Assembly (NCBI GenBank): GCA_021927905.1
Contig: BLLK01000082.1
Span: 1-64,000 of the forward strand
Length of the DNA stretch: 64,000 nt
Source of the DNA: Chaetoceros tenuissimus
Lineage: Eukaryota; Bacillariophyta; Thalassiosirophyceae; Chaetocerotales; Chaetocerotaceae
Reading direction: 5' to 3'
Below, piece by piece: positions 12,401-21,546 of this stretch. A program made the translations under genes and the position numbers. Position 1 is the first letter of the stretch; each line of letters begins with the position of its first letter. The notes beneath the pieces are model-generated. The model was not told where the DNA came from and did not search any database. It worked only from the letters and a program-made list of their open reading frames with translations.

Positions 12401-12609
12401 CTTTCTTCTTCCAAAAAACTGTAGCTATTGAGAGATCGCAGAAGTGAAGGCAAAAGTAGACACAAGAAGTGCATCCTAGGGCTGAATCTTGAATGGCGTA
12501 AAGTACTAAACTGTATCCATTTGAAGTGTCAGACCCCCTTTTCTATTTTTATTTGATCGGAACAAGATAGTAACAATGAAAATCAAAATGTTAGTAAAAT
12601 AAATGAGTT

Positions 12610-13340
12610 GCTTCAAAGTAATCCTAGCCAACGTTCAGTAACGAATATAGCCAAAGAAAACTCATCATCAGCGATTGTAGATTGTAGATGCCTCAAAGTA
12701 GACCTAACAAGCATTTATACCAAGCTAAGAAGACTCATCATTAGCTAGTCGATTGTAGATTGTAGATTGTAGATTGTAGATTGTAGATTGTAGATTGTAG
12801 ATTGTAGATTGTAGATTGTAGATTGTAGATTGTAGATTGTAGATTGTAGATTGTAGATGCCTCAAAGTAGTCCTAGCAAGCATTTATACCAAGCTAAGAA
12901 GACTCATCATTAGCTAGTCGATTGTAGATTGTGGATGAAAGTTTTGCCTCAAAGTAGACCTAGCAATCGTTCACAACGACAAACTAAGAAGACTCATCCT
13001 CAGCAGGTTAGAGTGTAAATAAAAGTTTTGCCTCAAAGTAGACCTAGCAATTGTTCACAACGACGTAAAGCTAAAGAAAACTCATCATCAGCGAGTAGAG
13101 TTGAAGAATAAAGTTTTGCCTCAAAGTAGACCTAGCAAGCGTTCATATCAAGCTAAGACGACTCATCATCAGCGGGTTAGAGTGTAGATAAAAGTTTTGC
13201 CTCAAAGTAGACCCAGCAAGCATTTATAGCAAGCAAAGTAAAACTCATCATGGATGAAACTGAAAGAATATTACAGCAATGCCTCAAAGTAGACCTAGCA
13301 AGTGTTCGTAACAAGCGAAGGAAAACTCATCACTGACGAA
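12610..13340. repeat. LARD inner tandem array 2, about 80-90-bp units, related to array 1
   Basis: Core starts (GCCTCAAAGTAGACCTAGCAA-like) lie at about 12610, 12690, 12859, 12946, 13030, 13118, 13199 and 13281. Each is followed by AAGCTAAGAAGACTCATCAT-like sequence. The same sub-motifs in the same order (CCTCRAAGT, TCCTAGC, AAGCTAA, CTCRTCNTCAGC) occur in array 1 at the other end of the element, so the two arrays share an origin. Confidence 0.8.
12751..12858. repeat. 7-bp minisatellite (GATTGTA)n
   Basis: About 15 perfect head-to-tail copies of GATTGTA inside array 2. It is the counterpart of the GGAGATT 7-mers of array 1. Confidence 0.95.
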
Positions 13341-13603
13341 ACTGGAAGGGAAGAAAAAAAAATATGTATTCCTGTGGCAATTATAAAGGAAAGGTGTGAG
13401 TAGAATAATATAAAATAATAGAACTATGGGAAGAAGATGAAGAGGTGATTATGAGCGTGAATCTTGACACTCCTCAACACAAAATTGAATAAAACTAATG
13501 AGTGCATTAATCGCTGTTCTGCAAAGTAAAATGAAACAATTCAGACTTTCAGCTCGGAGCACATATATCTCGCGACTCGTATAATATATCGGTGGTTGGG
13601 TTT

Positions 13604-13621
13604 GATGAACATTCGGTGCCA
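13604..13621 (-). other. LARD primer-binding site
   Basis: On the minus strand TGGCACCGAATGTTCATC directly follows the 5' LTR. The TGG start fits priming by the 3' CCA end of a whole tRNA, unlike the half-tRNA site of the Copia elements in this window. The matching tRNA was not identified. Confidence 0.65.
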
Positions 13622-13780
13622 TGTAACACACAAAAAGAGGGATGATAGTATCTTATGATTAAAGCTATTTGTTCGTTGTTTGGATAGGTTGTTTGGTATA
13701 TTCTTCGGAATCTTGAGAATAATGAGGCGCATCACCGATAGACATCAATCGTGGAGCTATATTAGTAAATGAGTGTTACA
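13622..13780 (-). repeat. LARD 5' LTR
   Basis: 159 bp, by eye identical to 7964-8122. On the minus strand it is followed by the primer-binding site. Confidence 0.9.
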
Positions 13781-14049
13781 GGTGGAGCAGGAGGAGAATC
13801 AGTTGATAACGATGCCTCTTCCTGAATACATTGACCCTTTTGCACCTTTCTTCTTTTATGCTGTCTCTGTTCTTGATGCTGATGACACTTTCTTCGATGC
13901 TGATGGCGGGATCTTCCCTCATTTTTCACCTTGGGATTTTAGTCTCTCTTCCTTGGATCGATACTTGGTGGTAGACGGTCGCGACTTTGGCTCTTCCGAT
14001 GACATTGGTGCTCCTTCTCCTTTGGCATGTACAGCAGGTCTTCTTGGAC

Positions 14050-15165
14050 AATCAAGAGTTTGACATTAGAGACTTGTGGACTCCAAGGCTATCGTCAATC
14101 ACATATGCAATACGCTGTAGCCATCATAGTACTTTAGGTGCTACACCAGGACAGCTCACGCTATTAGATATATCTTATACTCATGATTATCAAGCGACAT
14201 GGCAGAGGAAGCAGCGACAAATTATTAATAACAACATTTGTGAAAATAGTAAGCACATAGATCATGACTACAAGGTTGGAGATAGAGTGTACATCATCAA
14301 AGATGGTAACTATCGAAAGTTAACCTGGCCCACATGAAGGTCCTTATAATATTATTCAAGTGCATACTAATGGTACTGTAACTATCCAAAAAGGAATTAA
14401 AGATGAGCGTCTCAACATTCGTCAACTCACTCCACACTTCAAATAAACCCCCATTGATTCATGATCTTTGCTGCACATGAACAAACTTTTTTTTGATTTT
14501 TTATCAGTAGGTTTTTTACCATTGGCTTTTTCCTACATTCAAAAACATCTCGCGGTACATTGTGGTTTTTGTTCATAAGTAGCTCTGAGACTGGGTACAT
14601 GGTTGATTGTCGTGTTGTTTTAGACTTTGTTTAGTTCCAATACAATTATGGAGGAGAATGCCACAACCATGACCATTAACATTAACAGAACCGCAATAGG
14701 ACTGTGACGTCACGTAATGGCCTATCGGAGGATACCGTCTTCAAGAAGAAGGCTATCCAACGCATTGCTGAATACACATGTGCAACAACTGTCGGATCAT
14801 CTAGTATAGAACTAATCATAATAAATACACTTAGCTCTCTAGACTACGTGGTTGTGGCAGCCACTGCCACTGCAGCTCCTTCTGCCTGTGCATTCTGTTG
14901 ATTCTGCATGTTCTCGGACTTGAATTGGTAAAGATAAAGGGTTCCTCCATTCCATGGTTTCACATTACCAACAGAAACATATGTTCTGTACGTATTACAT
15001 AATATACAAATAAATCAAGAGCCAATCATATTGCTGCATTACCTACTTCCTATTATTAGTTTGTATTGTACTTTGTACAATACACCACTTCTTTTCGCTC
15101 ACGATACGATTTCCAGTGGGAAAACTAACAATCCGATTTTTGCTTGCCTTGTTGGGTTTTTGAAG
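14050..15165 (+). mobile_element. Ty3/Gypsy LTR retrotransposon relic: integrase C-terminus, polypurine tract, 3' LTR
   Basis: 14060-14337, continuing in homology to about 14444, encodes the end of a Gypsy-type integrase: SSITYAIRCSHHSTLGATPG (typically A-R-x-x-HSTxxxTPxQL), then a segment ending DYKVGDRVYIIKDG, like the integrase C-terminal SH3-like domain. About 200 bases downstream ATGGAGGAGAA (14648-14658) is a polypurine tract, and TGCCAC at 14659 would start the 3' LTR. Its right end is not clear. The part at 14935-15165 recurs inverted at 34905-35150. Only the 3' end of the element is present and it is broken in a few places. Confidence 0.65.
14935..15165. repeat. Gypsy LTR segment with an inverted copy at 34905-35150
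   Basis: Shared landmarks on opposite strands: CAACAGAAACATATGTTCTG, ATAAATCAAGAGCCAATCAT, CGCTCACGATAC and AATCCGATTTTTGCTTGCC. Similarity is about 85-90% by eye with a small indel. Confidence 0.8.
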
Positions 15166-16110
15166 CAATCAAAGGGACCAAAATTTTTTTATCTACACAG
15201 ATAATGGACATGATCGAAAATGCCTGTCCACTAACGGCCAGACAGCCATTTAGACTAAGTACTACCATGGCCGAGTTGAGTCTATATGAGTGATCCGACG
15301 GAGTCTACCTACCGCTAGATTTTTATGGGACTGAAAGGGGCTTAAGTAAAGTGCTATTTCTACGACATTTTCTTCAAAACGAAGTTGGTTAGCATTGAAA
15401 AACATTGTATTCCTAATGAAACTATGATAATAGAACCTGCTACAATCAATGATCTGTTTTTATTGACTCTTACCTACTGAAGAAGCAGGATGGATTTGTC
15501 ATAGGTATTTTTTTTATTAGATTTTTCAGCTCAAGTGAGAACCAACTTCGTAGGACTCACCTTCACACAAAAAAAATGTAAAAATCAAGTGATCATTATT
15601 TTTTCATTTTTTGTATGAGAATCAAATCACTATACATAAATCGATATTATATATATTAAAGAGCATCGTGGAAGTGTTCAATATAAAATTTTGTTGATAT
15701 ATGATTTTCATAAGCAAAACTCTATAGTGCAGATGTAGTGATAAATATCTTATGCAATTTTCAATGAAATTTTTCCTTTCTGCCTTCTGACATACAAAGC
15801 AGATGGTGAAGAATACATTGCCGAGCAGAAAGGAAAAAAATATTTTGTACACCATTTGTATTTTATGATTTTCTATTTTTAATGCAGTCATTGGATTTTT
15901 CATACGACATCCGTACGTATTGAAAATACCTTTTGTTATCCCTAAAGGCAATGGTAGAAAATTTTCACTTTGTCGCACCAACTTCGTACAATAGCCCTCA
16001 AACACGACTGGACACGACTGGCAATGTAGCGGTAGGTAGAGTCTTTAGATGTGAAAAAAATGTAATTCTTATTGCTGAAGCTGTACCATAGTGTATATTT
16101 CTTTAGAATT
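15166..16110. other. Non-coding flank with a weak inverted-repeat pair
   Basis: No gene. TCTACCTACCGCTA at about 15303-15316 has its inverse TAGCGGTAGGTAGA at about 16028-16041, and GAAGTTGGT/ACCAACTTC pairs occur in between. This might be a worn MITE about 740 bp long, but no target duplication is seen. The last part should contain the promoter of the gene at 16111. Confidence 0.35.
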
Positions 16111-18675
16111 ATGAGTGTTCAAAAAAATAAAAATACCATACGTTTTCTTATATTAACAACATGTTGTCTTTTTGTTTTTTGGAATATGGAGGCAAGCGAG
16201 ATGGAGGAAATTTCATCCTTGAAAGAAAAAAAAAAAGAATTTGCAAATGATAATTCGAAATCAATAGAATCAATTTTATCATCAACAGGATTTACTTTTA
16301 AAGGGGAGAGAATCAGAAAATACCGTGACAGAATAATTGACTGGTCAGAAGACAAATCGAATTTAAATTTCACAAAAAAGAATTTTTTCAAGAATTGTGA
16401 AAAGTTTGGAGTGGTAACAACAATTTTCGATCCAACAATTGCAGTTAAACGCGTTTCTAAATTAAATAATTGGTGTGTTGTGATTGTAGCAGATAAGAAA
16501 ACACCAACTGATTACATGGATAAATTAGAAAATCTACTGACATATGATGAAAGTGGACCGTTCTCAACTTGTGGAGATGACATTAAAACAAAAAGCACTA
16601 ATAAAACAAATAATTCTCTGGAAAACATCTTTTTCTTTGGAATTGAAGAACAGTTAAAATGGGAATCAAAAGCAGGGCACCTAGGAGCTTTTTTTCGAAA
16701 AACCCCTTGGAACCATTTTGCACGAAAAAATCTTGGTTATTTATTTGCATTGATAAATGGAGCTAAAGTCATATTTGATTTCGATGACGACAATTATATC
16801 AAACTTGGACCATTGAAGGAGCCATTAAATGTTTTCCCATTTGAAACAAACATAAAACCAAATGAGATAATGATACGAAATGTCAGTGTGCCTGTCTTAG
16901 GATCATACATTTTTAATCACCACAAACTTATGAGGCCTCTCGTAAATGGAACATCCTATGATGGCAGCACATGGGCAAGAGGGTTTCCCCTAAATTTTAT
17001 TATGGAAGATGAAATCACGAATGGCGAAATTCTTTATCATAAAGATGTCAAACTTGGACAGAATAAACAAAGCATCGGTGTGATTCAGTATTTGGCTGAT
17101 GGAAATCCCGACGTCGATGCAATTCATAGGTTGTCAAAACCACTCCCAATGAATTTTGACTTCAGCTCTGACGCACGACCAATTCTCGTACCAAAACATG
17201 CATATGCACCATACAATGCACAAGCTACCATTCACACATATAATGCTTTTTGGGCCACTCTGTTACCAATAACTGTACCTGGTCGGGTCTCTGATATTTG
17301 GAGGTCATACTTTTCTCAATGTCTTTTCGCTGATTCAGATCTAAGAGTTATATTTGCCCCTCCCAAGATAATGCAGTGTCGTGTTGCACATGATTACCTT
17401 GGTGATTTTCAGGCCGAACAGGATTTGTATTCAAAAAGTGGAAAATTACTTGAATATTTATCAAATTGGGATATGAAGACATATAATTATACGCATCCCC
17501 AATTCGATATTCCTCATAGAATGCAACAATTGTGGATTAATTTATATGAGCACGGATATATAGAGAAAGATGATGTCTTCTATATGCAAGAATGGATTGG
17601 AACTCTTCTTCAATTTGGATATACTTTTCCAAAATTGAAACCTAAGCATCGGAATGTTGCTGTTATGGGACAGTTTAATTTTGCAGACAATAAAAACTCG
17701 ATTTTTACCTGGGTCCAGAAACAAAGAGAGCAGTTCAAGGAAGTTCTAGTCGCAGGATCTTTTCCACATAAAATTGAATCAGAATTGGTCAAAAATTCAA
17801 TCCCATTCATACAAAATGAAAAGGTATCTCAACCTGGGTTTATTCAACCGTACGAGAATCTTGCAGTTGCGTTGCAACGATACAAAAATTCTTCATCTGT
17901 CGAATCTGTCATGTATTTACATGACGATTTTATTGTGAATTTAACAGAGGCTTCACAAGGAACATACCCTTTTCCTACAAATGAAATAATTGGTACAACA
18001 CTCGCTATGACTAAGTTATGGCTATCTTATGAAAATCCCCGCAAATATATTGATATGACCAACAAAAGTAGTACAGAAATCTATATTGCGAAAATGACAA
18101 TGTATAAAATTTTTACTAATGGGACAATAAGTGACATTGAGAAACATCGTTTTTTCCAGAATTCGAATCAGTTTTATGCAGATTATTTGTCGAAAACAAA
18201 ATACACATTTTATAGAAAGTATCTTCCAAACCAGATAAAATTGACAAGTGATCCAGATGCAAAAATATTTCTAGAGAGCGATGGTTCTATGATATTTCCA
18301 GCATTTACTCAGGCTGATTTTTTGTTTGTACCAACAAAGTATGCCGATACTTTTTCTTTGGCGTCTAAACTTCATGCAAAACATGGTATTTGGCTGGAGA
18401 TTGCCATTCCTAAAATCGTAGATATGATTCGACAAAAACATGAGGGGGTGAGAACAAGAACACTTAGACTATGTACTGTGTGGTTTCGCAAAAGAAAATA
18501 TCCATTTCAAATGAAGGACCACTGTCTTGGCTCAAAAGTTGTGATTGGTGGTTTGCATCCAGCAAAAATTGACAAAAACTCTAATTGGAATTATTCACCA
18601 ATAACTTTTGACACGTATAATGGATTTGATACCTTATTTGATGCAATGAATGAAGACCCATTTACCAGTGCATGA
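16111..18675 (+). CDS. STELLO-like DUF288 Golgi glycosyltransferase-like protein
   Basis: 854 residues in one uninterrupted frame. The first ATG is at 16111 (the frame is open a little upstream without an ATG). A short membrane anchor lies at about residues 10-25 (RFLILTTCCLFVFW), giving a type II Golgi topology. DUF288 hallmarks: WCVVIVADKKTP near residue 118; KNLGYLFALINGAKVIFDFD followed by DDN near 205-226, where the acidic run is the presumed nucleotide-sugar/metal site; then YNAFWATLLPITVPGRVSDI near 377-396. STELLO proteins of plants are Golgi proteins that affect cellulose synthase complexes, and the family also occurs in nematodes and algae. The substrate here is unknown. The C-terminal 300 residues contain a second GT-like stretch with MYLHDDF near 609, which fits the family. 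Many NxS/T sites suit a lumenal catalytic part. The gene is AT-rich and intronless. Confidence 0.88.
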   Translation: MSVQKNKNTIRFLILTTCCLFVFWNMEASEMEEISSLKEKKKEFANDNSKSIESILSSTGFTFKGERIRKYRDRIIDWSEDKSNLNFTKKNFFKNCEKFGVVTTIFDPTIAVKRVSKLNNWCVVIVADKKTPTDYMDKLENLLTYDESGPFSTCGDDIKTKSTNKTNNSLENIFFFGIEEQLKWESKAGHLGAFFRKTPWNHFARKNLGYLFALINGAKVIFDFDDDNYIKLGPLKEPLNVFPFETNIKPNEIMIRNVSVPVLGSYIFNHHKLMRPLVNGTSYDGSTWARGFPLNFIMEDEITNGEILYHKDVKLGQNKQSIGVIQYLADGNPDVDAIHRLSKPLPMNFDFSSDARPILVPKHAYAPYNAQATIHTYNAFWATLLPITVPGRVSDIWRSYFSQCLFADSDLRVIFAPPKIMQCRVAHDYLGDFQAEQDLYSKSGKLLEYLSNWDMKTYNYTHPQFDIPHRMQQLWINLYEHGYIEKDDVFYMQEWIGTLLQFGYTFPKLKPKHRNVAVMGQFNFADNKNSIFTWVQKQREQFKEVLVAGSFPHKIESELVKNSIPFIQNEKVSQPGFIQPYENLAVALQRYKNSSSVESVMYLHDDFIVNLTEASQGTYPFPTNEIIGTTLAMTKLWLSYENPRKYIDMTNKSSTEIYIAKMTMYKIFTNGTISDIEKHRFFQNSNQFYADYLSKTKYTFYRKYLPNQIKLTSDPDAKIFLESDGSMIFPAFTQADFLFVPTKYADTFSLASKLHAKHGIWLEIAIPKIVDMIRQKHEGVRTRTLRLCTVWFRKRKYPFQMKDHCLGSKVVIGGLHPAKIDKNSNWNYSPITFDTYNGFDTLFDAMNEDPFTSA

Positions 18676-18924
18676 GAATGTTGCCTCATGAAAGAAGTAT
18701 AGATGAGATGTAAATTACTCTATTATGGAACTCTGATCTACTCTGACCAACATTACTATCAATAACTCTATTAATCAGCATGTTCATGTCTGTTCATATC
18801 TGTCATAATCATATGCTCATGGTAGATAATACTAAATAATGATTCCAACTCAGTGCAATTATGTTATTCCTTCCCTCGCGAGAAAACAATAATTAAGCTA
18901 TTTTAGCTCATATCCTAATTCATG

Positions 18925-21190
18925 GTTCTCCAATTCTAATTCATGGTTTTTGCTTGAAATTCAACATCTTTGTGTAAAACTTGCCTTGTTTCAGCTGGTG
19001 TTTTCTTGATATTAGCATCCTTAACTGCATCTCCTAGTGTAGATAAGATTCTTTCAGTCAAGAATGGTTGAGTGAGTTCAATTTTTCCGTCGTCATGCTT
19101 TTTGATTAGGACTCCTAATTAGGTGCTGACATTGTTTCCGACAGATCCACTCCCAAGTTCTCCCTCATCTGTCAAAATGAAGTTTTCTTGTTGCTCCATA
19201 ATAAGCTCATCAGCAATTTGCACAATCATCTACATAACAAAAGATTATTGCTCCTGTGGTTTCATTGATGAAGAAACTTTGATCTGTCTGACACTGCTTG
19301 AATCCTAAAGCTGGACTTGTCAAACCTTCAGTCCATCTTCTCCCCATTTGGTTGCAACAGCTGATATGAATATCTTTGTAGATGGATCCCATGAATTTTC
19401 ATCACTAATTTAAAATCTACGACATGACTCTAATTCTTCGTCTGTAGGACAAGGAGAGATTAAGCCACAAATGCTTCCTATCATTTTCATTGGAACCATG
19501 ATATCATTTAAATCAATACCTAGACTTTGATACTTGTCAGTAGGATCATCACAAACAGCTACTCCAAAGGCTCTTAACTGGTTTGGATTCAGCAAGAATC
19601 TATCCATCTCGGAACCAAAAAACAAGCCCTGTGCAGCCTCAAGCAGAATGGTAGATCCGTCATCGAGATCAATAGCTGTTACACCAGTAGCTATGGGTAC
19701 ATTAGACCTGGATTCATATGAATAAAGGAAAGTGTTACAGTACAGACTTCAGAAGTGAAGTATATTGGCCTAAAATTCTTTCCAAAACATATTGTGTTGG
19801 CATGGTTATCGATTTCAGTGGGACAAGGGTCATAGCAGATCTCCCCATTGTTTCTACTCCTTTTAACCTCTCTAATGAACCGCCTGTCCTGTGATCTAAT
19901 ATGATAAATCCTTCGACTGCTTTTCCAAAGATAGGACCTTAGTACCCATAAAAGAGAAATCATAAAGCAACATTTTAGTCACATTGGATTTCCTAGATGA
20001 TCAAAAGTAACGTCAGAGCTTACTGATTAACCACCACCAGATCCCTGTCCACGTTGAGTGGATCTAATAGAAGCACTTCTACCATTCAAAGGAAACTGAG
20101 TTTGCTGCCCATTATGACGGGATGCGTTCATTACAGCAACTACACGTTGTTGGTCAGCACTTATATGTGAATTACCCCCAGTACTGTTAGTATCATTACC
20201 ATTAGCACTCGCGTCCTCAGCAGCCTTGTGAAGCCTTAATTTTCTTTGACTTCTGGTTCTTTCTCTTCTTGAAAGCCTTATTATGAGCCTGTCTGCTAGG
20301 ATCAATAAAGAAATTATACCATGCTTTCTTTCCTTCAGGGGTAGACTTCAACTTATTTATCTAATCTCTAGAATAATTCTTTGAGAAGTCACTCAAATTG
20401 ATCCCATTGACTCTTGCAGCTGATATCTGCCTAGGAGTTCTTCCGGCACTTCTTTTCTATTCTGGAAATATACAAGCTACAGCCGTCTTAAGATATGTGA
20501 TCGCGCCAATAAAGCTATCATTTTGACTCATACAGATTCAAACCTCCATCTTGAACTCTGAATGGTTGTTCTGACACTTCTCAAATAAGGTCTCTACATT
20601 CTTTTGTTCATGCACAGGCATATCATATTGCTCTAGCACCTTGAAGTGTTTCTGCATCTCAGTAATGAACCTTTCAAAAGGGAAGCGATACTCATGCTTA
20701 TAGAACAAGTTCTTCAGCTTTGCTTCAGCCTCCAGTGTTCTCTTCCTGGCTTCATCTGGACCATTGTAATGATTACGCAGTGCTATCATTGCTGCCCTAC
20801 CACATCTGATATTCTGGATCCATACCTCTGTATCTGTGCCTAGACACAACTGTTTCAGCAATGTGAGGACTGCCTTGGTATCCAAATTAAAAGCAAAACC
20901 TTGAAGAGCAGGTGTATAAATACGCATCCAAGTTTGCCCAGATAGTATTAGCAGGTAAGTCTTTACGAATGACATAGCACAGTGGTGCTCCTCTCACATT
21001 ACTTTTCTCAAACTCAAGATAGACTTGTACTGATTCCTCCCATGTGATCCAGTCTTCATATTTGAATTTTTCTGGCATGTCTTCAGCAGAAGATTCATTC
21101 TCAGCATACTCTGCAGCAAGTATCACTAGGACAATTGTGTGATGCAGGATGAAAAGCATATATGGATAAGAAGTGAGCATATGTAATTTA
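18925..21190 (-). mobile_element. Copia-type LTR relic (minus): gag, protease, partial reverse transcriptase
   Basis: Read from right to left: Gag at about 21180-20027 (parts resembling the Gag of the element at 21265), a protease region at about 19963-19690 with the family sequence around TEIDNHANTICFGKNF, the protease-integrase linker at 19625-19410, and reverse-transcriptase pieces at about 19392-18930, one with the YVDD box near 19227. Integrase is largely absent, so the element has lost an internal block as well as carrying several smaller breaks. No LTR found. It sits head to head with the younger related Copia element whose LTR starts at 21265. Confidence 0.75.
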
Positions 21191-21264
21191 CAAAGACAAA
21201 ATCATACTGCAAGGAAAGTGAAGCAAATAAACAAATGGCTTGTGGGCGGCATTTACTCTTGTAT

Positions 21265-21546
21265 TGATTAAATATTGGTGTGGTCCTGTTTTACGTGCTA
21301 TCGTAACGCTGTTTTGGTTAGAGCAAAGGTCTGTCTCCTGACTTAATATGGATAGGCTTCAGCGAAGCGCGTCATCACTTTCACATCAAATATAGGCTTC
21401 GGGTTCTCGATATCTATGTTTTTGCACCGTTTTGGTTGTTTTGGTGTATCTTATAGTTTAGAATCTGTCTAGTAATAACAAGTGTGTTTCACCTATTCAT
21501 AGCGATATCTTATTAGTTTACAAGTAAGTACACGAATATTTAGTCA
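21265..21546 (+). repeat. Copia 5' LTR
   Basis: 282 bp, TGATTAAATATTGG ... ATATTTAGTCA. About four differences from 27921-28202. Confidence 0.85.

Larger units (their letters stand above)
7964..13780 (-). mobile_element. Whole non-coding LTR retrotransposon (LARD type), nested in a Copia Gag relic
   Basis: A 5,817-bp element bounded by two 159-bp direct repeats that look identical by eye. Each begins TGTAACAC and ends GTGTTACA. The flanks share GGTG directly before 7964 and directly after 13780, a probable 4-bp (perhaps originally 5-bp) target duplication. Orientation is minus: 13621-13604 reads TGGCACCGAATGTTCATC, a TGG-starting primer-binding site touching the 5' LTR, and 8137-8123 reads GAGAAGAAGAACCGA, a polypurine tract touching the 3' LTR. 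The interior has no protein domain in any frame. It is built from tandem and dispersed repeats with a strong purine bias on the plus strand. It looks structurally whole and, from its matching LTRs, recent. Mobilisation would need proteins from another element. Confidence 0.85.
4683..14063 (+). mobile_element. Copia-type LTR element relic: LTR/leader, Gag, zinc fingers and long Gag extension, split by a nested LARD
   Basis: 4683-4907 looks like LTR sequence with a TATA-like TATATAAG at 4820-4827. It is followed by a primer-binding site at 4908 (GGTTATGAGCCTGA) matching the anticodon-loop end of an initiator tRNA-Met half-molecule, as in classical copia. Gag starts at 4953 (about 350 residues to 6011). 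Zinc-knuckle cysteines and histidines lie near 6190-6240, and a second Cys/His cluster (CALCNYRQTGQ) near 6430-6460. A long acidic extension and a hydrophobic stretch near 7560-7660 follow. The element is interrupted at 7963/7964 by a complete LARD and resumes at 13781-14063. No protease, integrase or reverse transcriptase of this element was found before 14063. It is a broken fossil with a few breaks besides the insertion. Family assignment is from Gag style and primer site. Confidence 0.65.

Noticed and set aside
8688-13340. CRISPR-like look of the repeat arrays
   Set aside because: Units are adjacent or separated by degenerate copies of the same repeat, not by unique equal-length spacers, and there are no cas genes. 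The setting is a eukaryotic LTR element.
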